Below, one piece after another: positions 8,746 to 20,683 of a stretch of DNA of 64,000 bases; within the stretch, counting starts at the first letter, position 1; the number at the start of each line of letters is the position of its first letter. The position numbers were made by a program, and so were the translations under genes. The stretch is from Glossina fuscipes (taxonomy: Eukaryota > Arthropoda > Insecta > Diptera > Glossinidae), in contig NW_024003300.1 in the NCBI RefSeq assembly GCF_014805625.2, positions 1 to 64,000 of the forward strand. Reading direction: 5' to 3'. The notes under the pieces are model-generated. The model had not been told where the DNA came from. It saw only the letters and a program-made list of their open reading frames with translations, and made no database searches.

Positions 8746-8862
8746 AGCACTGCACGATTTCACCAGCGATCCAACAATTAGTTTACGGCGATCTCAAGCG
8801 TATACTAGCGCTAGGAATAATCGAAAGTACTATAGTAGGTGATACAAGTCGCCTATTCCTAG

Positions 8863-9420
8863 ATGTCGCCTATTCAAAGAACTGTAACAGATGCATATCC
8901 ATTGCCGCACATGGAAGCCCTGCTTAGTCGCCTGCAAGACACGTGCTATATCGCCGCATTTGATTTGAAAGATGGCTTTAGGCAAATCCCATTGGAAAAT
9001 TGTTCACGAGAGAAAACAGGATTTACTGTACTGAGGAGACTTCTCTGCCAATTTACTGTAACGCTATTCGGGTTGTTTAACGTTACACAACGCATGTGTA
9101 GTTCAGTGGACAAAGTCTTACCAGGACACTTACGTGAGAAGGTTTTCGTTTAGCTTGACAACTTCTTAGTTTTCTTACTAGACTTTTATCATCATTTGAT
9201 ATACTTAGCCACGGAAGAGAAGAAAAGAAATATCTCGGTTTAATAGTGGGAAATGGACACCTGAAAACATATCCTGAGAACGTAGAGGTCATGACCAATT
9301 TGGTTATACCTTAAAATCCTAAACAACTCCGAATATTGCTCGGCATAATCAGTTGGTATCGTCGGTTCATCTCCAATTATACGACTATTGCGAAACCTCT
9401 TCAGGTTTGTCTTACCAAAA
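8863..9420 (+). pseudogene. Ty3/gypsy reverse transcriptase, decayed
   Basis: This is the reverse transcriptase part of a Ty3/gypsy pol. It begins with TDAYPLPHMEALLSRL and contains the motif-A Asp in AAFDLKDGFRQIPLE. The YxDD site is degraded to a stop followed by LDNFLVF at about 9150. A later LLGIISWYRRFISNY thumb/connection segment is visible near 9330-9390. At least one in-frame stop and several frameshifts are present. No gag or protease was identified upstream. It continues into RNase H and integrase on the same strand, in the normal Ty3/gypsy order. Confidence 0.85.
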
Positions 9421-10020
9421 ATTGAGTAAAGAGGATTTTACTATCAGATGAAGCCCTAGGGGCGTTTGGTCATTTAAAGAGATGCCTCATAACTCCACCA
9501 GATTTGGTTACATCTGATTTCAAAAATTACTTTTATATTCAAAGTGATGTTTCTAGAGATTGAGTAGGCAAAGAGATGGTGGCGGAAACGAAAGACCAAT
9601 TGCGTTTATGTCAGCAAAGGTTAATAAAGCGCAAAAAAACTACACAGTGACAGAGTTGGAGTGTTTTTCAGCTGAATTGAGTGTTGAAGAGTTCAGACCA
9701 TACATTCAACGGCAATCCTTTACAGTCATTACCGATGACTTCAGTCTAGAATGGCTTACGTCCCATAAAGAATTATCTGGAAGACTAACCAGGTGGAGTC
9801 TTAAACTACAGACGTTCGACTTTACTATTGAGGACCGCCAAGGAAGCCAAAATAATGTCCCTGGCGCACTCTCTCGTATGGACGTAAATGAAATATTAGA
9901 GACGGACGATTGCCTGCTCGATGTTGGTTTGGGATCTCTCCATTTTATTTTTGCTGAATATAATGAATTGAAGCAAACTATTGAAGAGAATAAAACCAAT
10001 ATACCAGATCTCTGCGGTTA
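9421..10020 (+). pseudogene. Ty3/gypsy RNase H region, decayed
   Basis: Following the reverse transcriptase, a degraded FYIQSDVS stretch (about 9530-9560) leads into an open segment of 153 codons. This holds RPIAFMSAKVNKAQKNYTV, TELECFSAEL and the conserved VITDDFSLEWL, then a VPGALSRMD tail corresponding to the usual N-V-x-D-x-L-S-R motif. These are standard RNase H and connection motifs of Ty3/gypsy pol. The stretch ends at a stop at 10019-10021. Confidence 0.85.
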
Positions 10021-10062
10021 GTTTACACAAAAACAGACTTCAGTAACGGAAATTAAATATTG

Positions 10063-11118
10063 GATGATAGTACATGAAAATTGTGGGTACCAGCTGGACT
10101 TCGACATCTCTTAATAGTAACAGTTCGTTCGTCACCGTCATCTGGACATGAAGGTATACATAAAACACTTCAGAGGCTCAAAGAAGAATATTATTGGCCT
10201 GGGATGAAAACCGAGGTACAAAATACAGTTAAGAACTGTCAATTATGTCGATGCAATAAAACTGGTAGAACTCAACAACCGCCGCAAGCAAGTCACTGAA
10301 AGGCCGCTCCAGCGTCTATATATTGATTTCATGGGGCCATATGCAAGAACTAAAAATGGAAACGCGGGTATTTTTGTTTGTTTAGATCGTTTTTCAAAAT
10401 CATAATACTTAAACTAACGCGAAAAATTAGTAGTGAAGGTGTGGTTAAATGCTTGGAATAGGAGGTTTTGCATACATTTGGATTACCTTAAATGTTACAT
10501 TCTGACAACGGCAAGCAGTTTATCTCAATAACTTTCCAAGAATTCCTACAAAAGTACGGTGTTCGAAATACTAAAATAGCTTTTTACTCTCCGCAAGCTA
10601 ATGCAACTGAAGGAGTTAATAGATCTAACTTGCAGACGATATGACCATAAGACTTGGGACATTCATTTCAGCGACACTGCGTTTTCTCTAAGAACTGCCA
10701 TTCGCAGCTCATTATACCATTCCAACCTTTGTTTGGCCTGAATATGATACAACATGGACACTCTAACAAAGTAACTTGTAAATTGGATAATATCAACAGT
10801 AATGATTTAAATCTTAGTATGATGACACAAAAATTGTAAGTCCTAAGGTATGTAATCACTAGACGACTGAAAGAAGCCTATGAAAGAAACCAAGTGACCT
10901 ATAATACGCGAAGTAGGCCTATTCAATTGAAAGTTAGACAGATAGTGTATAGCAAAAATTTCAAAGTAATCAGTATGGCTGAAGAGTATAACACGAAAGT
11001 AGCACCGGCAAGTATTCAATGCATGGTTATGAAAGTAATAGAAAATTGCCTTTACGAACTCAGTGTTGTAAGAGGAAACACATGTTTTCCGTTTGATACC
11101 TATTTGCTTATCCTTTAA
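10063..11118 (+). pseudogene. Ty3/gypsy integrase, decayed
   Basis: The zinc-binding HHCC module is clear: GHEGIHKTL, then EYYWPGMKTEVQ, then CQLCRC (10140-10260). Core remnants follow: YIDFMGPY (first Asp, near 10330), HSDNGKQF (second Asp, near 10500) and ANATEGVNRSNL (Glu, near 10610). These are in different frames and broken by stops. The last part (10894-11118) resembles the integrase C-terminal region that precedes the 3' LTR. No envelope gene is seen. Confidence 0.85.
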
Positions 11119-11880
11119 TCTTATGACCGCCAGTAGAGAATGAGACTATTAACATCAGGGCATGGGTCGGGGCCACACGTTTGCTTTTATTTGTCGCGTT
11201 GATGTAAATTGGTCTGTCCGTCCGCTACTTTACGTACACATTCCATATCGCTAGCAATATCGATAGGCCCAGGATGAAACGTCCGCGTATGTATGTGTAT
11301 GGGGTTTACGTCGGTCGGCTTTCAGACCTTCATTAAAACCAAATACAAGTCGGTAAAACAAAATAATGGATAAATGTTGTAGAAATGTTATTTATGTGCG
11401 AACCTAAAAATGTAATGGAGAGCACCATTACTATTATTTTCAATAAAGTTCCACAAAAAAAAAACTTCAAAACTATTAAGGACACATACAAAATAACTTT
11501 CTAAAGGTAGGGTTAAAATAGCTTGGTGTAAGATTCGTATAAGAATAAGGTCTATTTAATTTAAACTAGATTCTCTGTGTTTCTTACTTTTTGTATTTTT
11601 TTCGTATGTGTGCCATTTGATTTGTTAATTCGACGGCTCGTATAAAAATCGACAGAGTTGAAATCCCATCCCCTTTGCACCGAACCATCTCGTAAAATTT
11701 GTTTCACTTTGTTTATGTGAAATGCATCTTTCTCTACTGTTTGTTGTGTGAGTGCCTGTTTTATTTGTTCTTGTTATGAAAGTGTATGAACGTAAATTAT
11801 GCAATAAAGTTGACCAGGGACTTTCGCTTTCTGAATTGCCAACTGAAGTTTTAGTCGTCGACAACTAGTTTACCGTTTTT
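11119..11880 (+). repeat. Possible 3' LTR or untranslated end of the gypsy element
   Basis: No coding signal. The stretch has promoter- and polyadenylation-like features: TATAAAAATCGACAGAG at about 11640, GCAATAAAGTTGACC at about 11801, and an AATAAAG followed by an A-run at about 11441-11464. This layout fits an LTR or the 3' end of a retroelement transcript. No matching 5' LTR was found upstream of 8863, so the boundaries are not set. Confidence 0.35.
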
Positions 11881-12284
11881 TAGTACACAGCAAACCGAAT
11901 GCTTGATTTATAAAACTGGGTGTTTTCAAATGTTAGTGATCTCGTCGGGGCTGACAACGTATTGAGCTTGCAATCTATTTTGCAATTGATTCGAAGAAAA
12001 ATGAAAAATCAAAAGGCAAAGCAAATATAAAATGCTGAATTTTTTCGTGTAGAACTAAAATGACTTCCATCCACGTAAAATTATTTTGATAGGGACTGCT
12101 TTTAGTCGATCTTGTATTGGCACTGAAAGAAGCAGATTGACTTGACGGACTGAAGCCGAGCACTTTAGGAAATATTCTGCAACTCCAAATGAACACAACA
12201 TTACACCAACAACACTTGATCATATTTGGGAAATATTCATAGCGAATCTTTCCATAAATAAAATATTTGTACACTCTAATTATT

Positions 12285-12399
12285 AAATTTATTACGTACT
12301 GAATCCTTTTACCGTAAAAGGGGGGATAAACCAAGTTAAAAATTGCAATCAATGAGTTGCTTTGCTTTCCGAGCCTGCGCGAATACTTACACATATTAT
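12285..12399 (+). repeat. Left arm of 115-bp inverted repeat
   Basis: The arm starts AAATTTATTACGTACTGAAT and runs through a CCTTTTACCGTAAAAGG palindrome to ACACATATTAT. It matches the reverse complement of 13883-13997 with only a handful of differences. The two arms point at each other across 1.5 kb, as terminal inverted repeats of a DNA transposon would. Similarity stops abruptly at both edges. Confidence 0.85.
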
Positions 12400-12989
12400 A
12401 CATGCGAATTCTCCTTATACCATCGCTTGCAACATAATTCCTAGAATGCATTCAAAAGCCTCTTTTAGTACGCAAAAATTTTGCAAAAGTCCGCCTGTAA
12501 CAATTTTAATTTACGTTGTTGGCAAATGTATGAAATCATTCACTTACTCATTTTCGGGTAACGTCCCTTCTGTGTCTTACAAAATTCCTTTTCGGCTAAT
12601 TTCAATATTCCTCTAATGTCAAAATTAATCGAAACTCCAAAATGAAATGTAGACACTGACTATTTATGGCGTATACGGTGGTGTATAACGATAACTAATC
12701 TAAACTAACTAAATAATTAGGTTATGATGAGGTAAATCAGGCGGAAAGAATCTTTTGCTGATATTCATATGTTATATTTGGCAGTAGAGGAGCATTAAGA
12801 TAGGCGGAAAAGGACTCCCGTAAGACGTATAAGAGGAAATGTGTAAGTAAATGGTTTTATATATTTGTCAATTGCGTAAACTAACACAAATTATTGATAA
12901 ACATATAGTTATATATATAGTTAGATATATATATATACATACCAATATAAATATATATATATTTAAATACCAAATATATATATATGTAG

Positions 12990-13560
12990 ATATTTGCAGA
13001 GGTTTCACAATGTTAAAAAAAGGTTTTGAATAAATTTAAGGGAATATTGGTGCTACCGATGGCTTAAGAACAACTACACGCCTCCGGTGACCCGTTCAGC
13101 CCTTATTTTGACTTAAGTTTTTACGTAAGTGTTGTACAGAGCACGTTTTCTATTGTTGCGTCAGAATTGATAGAAGAAATAGAAGAAAAACGTTGGCGCA
13201 GTGACTTCGGTGGGGTGTTAATGTCAACACAAATGCGTGGTTCCACAAGAAATTTGGGAGGTAGTGACAAGTAACTTCTTGTTGTGCTTTTTATCTTCTT
13301 GTAACGCATTGTTGCACTACTTTTGCAACTTCAAAATGAATTCCAATGAAATAAAAAATGTAAGGAATAAATCCGATTTTGTAAAAATTAAAAAGTTGGG
13401 CTTAATTTTGATTTTCAAAAGCTAATTAAGAACAAAAAATATCATTTTAATATAATGTACACGTTTATAGGTGAATTCATATGTTGATATATAAAATAAA
13501 ATTTAAAAGACAAAATTCAAACTTCAAATTCACAATGAAAATGAATGAAAATCGAGTTAA
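12990..13560 (+). repeat. Diverged repeat, copy 1 (partner at 15640-16100)
   Basis: The stretch GAGGTTTCACAATGTTAAAA...GATGGCTTAAGAACAACTA matches, with gaps, the one at about 15648-15725. A second block (TTTATAGGTGAATTCATATG near 13467) matches 15798-15830. The same order in the same orientation suggests two old copies of one dispersed repeat. Family unknown. Confidence 0.45.
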
Positions 13561-13561
13561 C

Positions 13562-13939
13562 CTATTCTGAATCCTCACTTTCGAAGTCATGGAATGACTT
13601 AAAGTAATGCGTAAATTTCCTTAACAATTTCAGTATTCGCGTTGATTTTGTACTTTTCCCTCGTTCTATTGCTGATCGCTCAACACAAGTTTTAGTTGAT
13701 GAGTCAAATACATAGAAGTTTTCGTTACAGCCTACTCTACATTTTTCAGCTCGACAATTCTCTTTTCCTCTATTGCAAGTGTCACTTGCTGGCTTGGACC
13801 TCCTCCGGCTTTTCGTAGGGAGAATTCGTTGGCCCCCAACTTTCTGTTTGCCTTGAATGAATTTTAGATAATTCCCTGCCGCATAATATGTGTAGGTATT
13901 CGCGCCTGGTCGGAAAGCAATGCAACTCATTGATTGCAA
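13562..13939 (-). CDS. Unknown Cys-rich small frame starting inside the right inverted-repeat arm
   Basis: A 125-codon open frame whose first codons lie in the right inverted repeat. It contains a basic stretch (KSRRRSKPAS) and a Cys cluster (CNRGKENCRAEKCRVGC) that could bind a metal, and ends in an acidic tail (FESEDSE). I recognise no family. The position within a terminal-inverted-repeat-like structure would fit a cargo or DNA-binding frame of a small DNA transposon, but no transposase is visible. It may be fortuitous. Confidence 0.25.
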   Translation of the reverse strand: MQSMSCIAFRPGANTYTYYAAGNYLKFIQGKQKVGGQRILPTKSRRRSKPASDTCNRGKENCRAEKCRVGCNENFYVFDSSTKTCVERSAIERGKSTKSTRILKLLRKFTHYFKSFHDFESEDSE

Positions 13940-13997
13940 TTTTTAACTTGGTTTATCCCCCCTTTTACGGTAAAAGGATTCAGTACGTAATAAATTT
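13883..13997 (-). repeat. Right arm of 115-bp inverted repeat
   Basis: Reverse complement of 12285-12399, ending GTACGTAATAAATTT at 13997. It has the same CCTTTTACGGTAAAAGG palindrome. The high identity of the arms contrasts with the decay elsewhere. No clear target-site duplication can be read next to the arms. Confidence 0.85.
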
Positions 13998-15639
13998 CTT
14001 TTTTCTGTTTTATTAAAACTGTGTAATATGCGCCTACAATAGTGTACGGTGTTTCTACCGGTTTTGTTTTGCGTTGTTTTTAACGAAAAGAGGGAATGAC
14101 TCATAAGATACTGGAATATAGCTAATCCATTTTTTCTTATAATTTTTCTCCTTATCTACAATTTTCGATAGTTATACGAAAAGGAAAGAGCTACAAAAAA
14201 AAAAAAAGAAAAAAGAGTTGAAAGTTTGTAAAACATAAGGATTTATCCAATTGGTTACCATTATTACAATCTATGCTCACTAAACATTGACAGACTTAGA
14301 CATGAAGCAGCATAGCTAGGCAAATACAAATTGAGAGAAAGCGAATACTGAGAAGAGCAGAAAAAATTTGCGTAGTGAGTTGAGATCGGAGTAAGCAGGC
14401 AATTGATTACTACAAGGAACGACAGATAAAGTAAGAACAGACTGTAAAAAAATATATATGTTAAAAACTATACCTAAGTAAAAAAAAAATTATAAACAAG
14501 ATGCATTTGTCAAAACTTATACCTCAATGAAAGCATACTATTAGCTTAAAAAAATATTCATACATTTTTAAAACTTATCGATAAATGAAAACAAATTATT
14601 AAAAATGTATTCTTAATATTAAAAATGGTGTTTAAGCAGTTTGTATAAAACGGTGTAATATGAAAGCAGTCGACCCAGGTTTATGTTGTTGAAAACGGTA
14701 CTGTAACTGAAACTTAAACCTAATAAAGAAGTGGCGTAAATTTGTTTTAACGAAAAAACAAAAAAAATTAATTTTAAAAGGAGTGATGGCAAAAAAGACG
14801 TTAGCCAAAGGTGGGATATTTAAATGTACTTGCCATGGAGTGTAAATATTGTGGGACCAAAAAGTAATATACATAGCAAGTAATAGGCGACGGCCAGGTT
14901 CCCTATATTTCCTCAGCTTAGCCACGGAATTTGTTCGTAGAGAAATTTTGAGATAAGGAAGAAGTATTCTCATGTGGTTTTTTTATTTATATACATTTGT
15001 TTGTATTTTGGTAGGAATGTGAATACAATGAATGATTTCATGAAGGTAGCAAAGGAAGTGTATCGCGAGTGGATGATAGAGAACTTATATGAACTAACGG
15101 TCTTATGCTAAATGAGCGACTATGGGGTATGACTTAAAGCAGGCGTGATATGTGACAAATTAACGGATAGATAAAGGAGCATAGCAACGATGACATATTA
15201 TCATATGTATCTATTCATAAGTAGTAGTATTTTTTAATATTTGTTGTAAAAGATGAATTGGGTTATTCAGGCAAAGTGAAAGTAGAACAACTCCGACTTT
15301 TCACAATATGTTGCAAGTAGTTGGTATTTCACTATATTTTATTTTGTGAAAAGTTTTACATAATTTTGTTTTTGTTAACGTTTGTTTGATTTTGTCATTG
15401 ATTGTATCATTCTAAAGAAACCAAAGAGTTTACTTCTTATTTTGCCTTTATTTCTATAAATATCGAATGACGAAAGCCACACATTAACAAAACAAGTTTT
15501 ACCTTTGTTTGCCGGAGACATATGGTTAGTCATTTATGTGTATGTACTCGGGACACTGGCTATGTACGGCTTTAGCCAGGTGTAATTTTCACAAAGAATG
15601 AAAGAAATTTTCTCTCATATTTGCACCGTTGCATCTAGC
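13998..15639. other. No gene seen
   Basis: AT-rich spacer. The open stretches on the minus strand (for example 14632-14973) have composition consistent with chance and match no family that I recognise. Confidence 0.4.
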
Positions 15640-16110
15640 TTTTTGTAGAAGTTTCACGTGTTAAAAGAGAATTGTGAATAAGTTTTAGGCAAAATTCGGG
15701 CGAGTGACGGCTTAAGAAAAAAACTAGAAAGCTGTTCTTATTTATATAATACAAAACTAGTATTAATTTTTAACACATTTTAAAACATTATACATTCTTT
15801 ATGGGTAAATTCACATATGTTGATCTATAAGTATTTTATATAAAAGAGAAAAAGATTTATTATAAAATTCAAAGTTGAACTTCAGAATTTAAAGTTTTCC
15901 TAAGATGTTTTCCTAAATGGTTGTCTGTGTTCTTAATTTTCTTTTTTTAACACGTTCACCATCTCGTTTAAACGTAAGGGGCTTACAGTCCTTTCCACAT
16001 TTGTGTCGTCTATTTAGAATTGCGCAATGTCTAAAAATAGGTAAAATCGGTATGTAATGTCCAAAAGTAGCAGGATCACCACTTAGTCTCCTGGAATTGT
16101 TGATTCTGTT
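15640..16110 (+). repeat. Diverged repeat, copy 2
   Basis: Partner of 12990-13560: GAAGTTTCACGTGTTAAAA, GTGACGGCTTAAGAAAAAAACTA and TTTATGGGTAAATTCACATA recur in order. A third, inverted match lies near 49040-49085 (ATCACTCGCACCAATTTTT). No coding function is recognised; a minus-strand open stretch at 15913-16119 has no known similarity. Confidence 0.4.
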
Positions 16111-17540
16111 TGGACACACTTATTATTGAACTACATAGTCTTGGTGCGAATTTCATTAGCTCATTACTAAGTGCTTTTTGTGAGCTAACTGTACACTCTT
16201 CACTTCTTTAGTTGTATTCAGCCTACGCTTCAGCAATTTGAACCAACGCATCCACTCACTTTTTAAAAGATCGTACGACGTACAGTTTAATTTCTGTGCT
16301 CGATTTTCCACTCACTGTAACTTTTATATACCTGATACTTTCCAGTTTGGCCATACAACAATTGTAAACCTGCGTATCACTTTTGAAGACTTTTAACTTT
16401 AACGAAATGTTGCTTACGCTTACTTCCAAATAAACATAATTCACTTCTAACTTGCGAATCAACCTTGCACGATTATTTGTTTCTCGCATCTCTGTTATAT
16501 ACATATGGCAAAAAAACTGGAACGCGAAAACGAAACTTAGTGCAATGAATTTTAATATTTTATGTAGCTAGTTGTATGCAACAGAAGGTTTTCTATGAAT
16601 CCAATTTAGTAAAAGTGTAGAGTGAGTGGACGTGTGTACATGTTTTCCTAACCCGCCCGGCTGTTCTAGCCAGGAATTACACTCTTCCAATTGCCAAAAC
16701 TGATTCGGCGAAGAGCGTCATTATTCCATAAAAAATTAGCATTTTTAATTTGACTCCTCATGTGCCCAGACAAGCTCGGCTTGAAGCGTTCAAAATTAAT
16801 TAATAATTAATTAATTTTATTAATAAACTTGGCTGTTTATAGTTTAATTTTGCACAACTAAAATTGTATAAGATTGCTTATTCATAATTTTTGGTAATCG
16901 GCGCTTAGTTAAAATTTAATTATTGCATTTGTTTTTTAAAAAAATTCAAATACAGCATTTTTGCACGTATGCCATCTGGTTTGCTTTTTCATTTCTTCTT
17001 TTCTGTTTATCTTTTTTCTATTTATTTCTGGTTACACACTACATTATACATGCACTACGCTAGATAGTTTAATCAGCGCCCTGTTGTTCTTTAGGTGTGT
17101 TTATTACTTGACGTTCAATAGTGTAGTAAATTAATAATTTACAATTCATTTCAATTCTTTTTTTCATTATAGTTCAACCACAATAAATATTATTAATTTT
17201 ATCTTTTTTTAGCAAACTAAATAGAAAACTAGGCGAACCAATTATTCTTGGAAATTTTTGTCATTTGTAATTTTAGTTTTTTCACTCTAAATAACATTGT
17301 TCAATCGTAAACAACTACGGTGTTATGAACAAATACATCTTAAAAACAAGTAAGAACATAAAGTCGGACAAGTCCGAGTATTAAACACATAAACCACAAA
17401 ATACAAAAATTATATCTTGCTTATATATAAAGACATATTTTTGCATAGTTCTGGGGAATCGGGCCCAAAACGCAACTTAATATAGTATGAACCTAATCTT
17501 TACGTAGGACAGGATGGTACAAATTTTGTAGAGGTGAAAA
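16111..17540. other. No gene seen; possible small inverted repeat
   Basis: AT-rich spacer. TCCACTCACT at 16251 and AGTGAGTGGA at 16621 form a 10-bp inverted pair about 370 bp apart. This could mark a tiny non-autonomous DNA element but is too short to be certain. Confidence 0.3.
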
Positions 17541-17593
17541 GACATTGAGCACTAGTAGCACAGGCTATCGGCTCTAATATAAATAAATGTACA

Positions 17594-18058
17594 TTAGATA
17601 ATGAGCTTAGTAATATTAATAAAGTAATGTATTGAATTGATATTCTGTTCTGAAGCTGATTGTAGAATGTTCAAAGGGTTAATCGTTCCAAATGCAATAC
17701 TTCTAGCCAAGGAAAAGTTGAGGCAGTCGCGGAGAATGTGCTTTATAGTACGAGTTTGTCCACAACAGCAGATTAGGGAAGAAGACTTCTTCAGGATCCA
17801 TTGGTGAGTTGCAATTGTATGACCAACCCGAATTCTCGAGAATGTTTGCATTTTGGTTTTCTCAACATTTGTTGGATATAGAGGTGGAGTTAATTAAGGG
17901 TTAATGCAAGAGTAGTGTTGATGATGGTATTGTAAATTTCCTTCTGCAATTTTCTCTTTAACTTTTCTTCCAATGTATCTTTGAAGATCCAACTTTTCCA
18001 TGACATCATCCATAATTAGAGGAGCAGAAGCAGCATCCTTTGACGCTCGATCAGCCTA
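17594..18058 (-). pseudogene. LINE ORF2 C-terminal part (after RNase H deletion)
   Basis: The frame contains FSRIRVGHTIATHQWILKKS and CCCGQTRTIKHILRDC, the Cys/His zinc motif at the end of I-like ORF2 proteins, then the stop near 17594. Immediately upstream, about 250 bp of RNase H present in the second copy are missing, and the frame is broken. Confidence 0.8.
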
Positions 18059-18059
18059 C

Positions 18060-19414
18060 TCATTTCCGAATAAACCGGTGTGAACGATGTGTGGCACAAG
18101 CAGGAGGCAGACCAGGAGATTTTGAGCCTTCTGTGTATAGAAGATTCCAACCAGTACTCTCCAATACTTGGGTTTTTTCAGCTATTAGATTTCTGAAGAC
18201 GTAGTTTGGAGTATCTTCTTTTTTGTGCATAGATAGCGAGATGCCAAAAGAGCAGTCTTTCAAAATCCATGGAGGTTTAACACCAAAAGAGCGGGAAATT
18301 TTTAAGGGAATGTTCAATTCCTTTGCGCTGCACAAACGATGGTCAATTGCAGATGGTGACTTTGGAATTTTCTTCGCAATAATAATCTTTCTTACGTCAT
18401 CACCGAGAATGGATTTGTTTGAATTAAGAAGCTTAGGGACTATTTTAGCTTTTAACTCATACAGTCTATTTTCTAAGGTTGGGAGACCAGTTTCAATTAT
18501 AATATTATTTATGGGCGTCGTCCGAAAAGCATAACAACTTGCTCTAACGGCTTGGTGATAGACCGGTTTAAGGATGTTGATATTAGATTTGCAGCTATTG
18601 CCATAAATTATCAAAGCATAGTCAATCTTGCTTAACACAAGCATTTTGGTAAGACAAGCGATAGTGTTAATATGCGCATGGCTTCTCCAAGCAACGTACT
18701 GTATGAAATTTACCCTTGTTAAAAGGGAGTTTTTTAAACGAAGGCAGTGTGCTCTCCAACGATAATTGTTTGAAAACGTGAGCCCGAGAACATGGAGCGT
18801 CTGCACATTTAGTACTGGTAAGCCATTTGTTTTCGACAAATGTGCATTTTTTTTTGATTTTTGTATAGAGATTATAGCTTCTGACGAGTTTGCCCATGTG
18901 GAGATCTCACATGCAATAGATTCGAGGGTGTTGATTGCTTTCGTGTTGTCTTTTTCTTGTGTAAAAATGTATACATCGTCCGCGTAGAGACAATGTTCTA
19001 CTCTTGGTACACGGCAAAGAATTTTGCTAATTTCGTTGGAGGCGATCTGGAAAAGCGTGACAGAGAGAGGACATCCTTGCGGAATACCATTCATTAGCGG
19101 AAAAGAATCAGAGAGATGATTGTTGATTCTAACTTTGAACCGCCGATGCGACATGAATGATTTGATGTAGTTGAAGAATTTCCAACATTCCATGATTTCA
19201 AGAGTCTTAAAATAACATGAAGACCAACTCTGTCAAATGCTTTTTCGAAATCAATTGGGAGAATTGTTACATGATTTCGTTCGGAAATTGCTTTGCTTGT
19301 GAAATAATCAATATGTAACAGAGCGTCGATGCACCCTCTACCCCGCTTGGAACCAAATTGTTGCTTAGTAATCAGGTTCTTGGACTCAAGAAACCAAGAT
19401 AATCTAGACGCCAT
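18060..19414 (-). pseudogene. LINE ORF2 reverse transcriptase
   Basis: Two overlapping frames cover the reverse transcriptase. 19414-19094 holds the fingers (QQFGSKRGRGCIDALLHI) and the motif-A Asp in LPIDFEKAFDRV. 19193-18060 holds GIPQGCPLSVTLFQIASNEI and the catalytic YADDV at about 18985-18970, then the long connection toward RNase H (LLYTEGSKSPGLPPAC). One frameshift separates them near 19190. Only light damage is present, so the copy is younger than most elements here. Confidence 0.88.
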
Positions 19415-19423
19415 AATCTTTTT

Positions 19424-20679
19424 CTATATCTTTGAGAGGCAAGATAAAAGAGAGATTGGGCGATAATCCGATGCGATGGAGACATTTTTAGACTTTGGAA
19501 TTGGAACAACTGCTGCCAGTTCCCACACGTAGGGTATATGTTCAGTCAAAAATACCGTATTATATAAGTCCAGTAATTTCTGTTTACTTGAATTAGACAG
19601 CGCACTGATCATTTGGTAGGAGATGCGGTCTAGACCAGGTGTCTTCCACTTCGATTTGGAGAGACAACTTTCAAGTTCAAAGGTAGATATGCAATTTTCC
19701 AAGAAGGTGGCACATCTGTCAGTGCAATTTGAAAGAGAAATTGGAGTCCTTTTATTTTCGATGAAAGCGCTGGAAAAGTTGCTGTCAGAGGAGCACTCGC
19801 ACCACATTCGTCCAAAGTAATTAGAAATAGCATGTGCATCAGTTAAGGTTCCATTGGGAGTGCAGAGGAGAGAAATTTCGTTCAGGTTTGAAGTCCCATT
19901 GAGTGTGTTGATTTTGTTCCAGACAACTTTCTTTGATGTATTTCTGTGAATTCCACTCGAAAAAAGTTCGAAACTAAATGCCTTTAATTTTCGTAATTCT
20001 CTCCTGAATAGAGCATTGGCCTTTTTATATAATAACAAATGATCATGATCAGGACTTCTCTTAAATCGGTGCCATAGATCCATTTTATTTTTCTTCAAAA
20101 ACGAAAGCGTGTTGTTCCACCAAGGAACCATATCTCGTTTAAAAGAGCTGTTGGATTGAGGAATAGAAAGTTGAGCACCCGTGCGAATCGCTTTAGTCAT
20201 AATAGCAGCAGCATGCTTGCAGCTCCCGTTAAATGGCTTTGAATTCAGAAATAACTCGGCCTGTTTGGAGTAATTGATCCAATCCGCTTTATCTAGCAGG
20301 AATTTCGCCTGTTTTGCTGGAGTAACAGAGGACATTGATAGTTTAAGATCGATTACGATTGGAAAGTGCCCACTATTATGTAGATCATCAGAAATAGACC
20401 AGGAAACCAAAGGAAGAAGTGATGGAGAGCAACATGTTAAATCAATATGTGAAATATGTGAGTTGAAAAGTGCGTTGGTTTTCCATCATTTAAAATGCAG
20501 AGATTTGCTTTGAAAAAAGGCCTTTTCTAAAACAGTACCACGAGTGTTGTTCACTGTTGAGCCACAGATGGTATTCCAGCTGTTGAAGTCGCCGCATATA
20601 ATTAATGGGTGGGAAAATACGGAGAAAACGATTGCGAAGGTAGGATATAGAGCGAAAGCACTGTAAAATTTACGTTTAA
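19424..20679 (-). pseudogene. LINE ORF2 endonuclease end and linker
   Basis: Starting at about 20620 the sequence has PLIICGDFNSWNTICGS, the GDFN active-site motif of APE-type endonucleases. The terminal SGHFPIVIDL near 20350 replaces the usual SDHxPI. The linker continues to IPKSKNVSIASDYRPISLLSC just before the reverse transcriptase. The upstream part of the endonuclease lies on the other side of the inserted element (22141-22439). Confidence 0.82.
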
Positions 20680-20683
20680 CATT

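Noticed and set aside
7860..8842. Several short plus-strand frames in the 7.9-8.8 kb region
   Set aside because: They fall on tandem duplications and GT/T-rich DNA, and have no recognised protein signature.
8863..11118. A working retrovirus-like gypsy element with envelope
   Set aside because: Pol is broken at many places, the YxDD box is degraded, no gag or envelope was found and no LTR pair could be defined.
16251..16630. Small DNA transposon with TCCACTCACT ends
   Set aside because: The match is only about 10 bp with no target duplication, so chance is likely.
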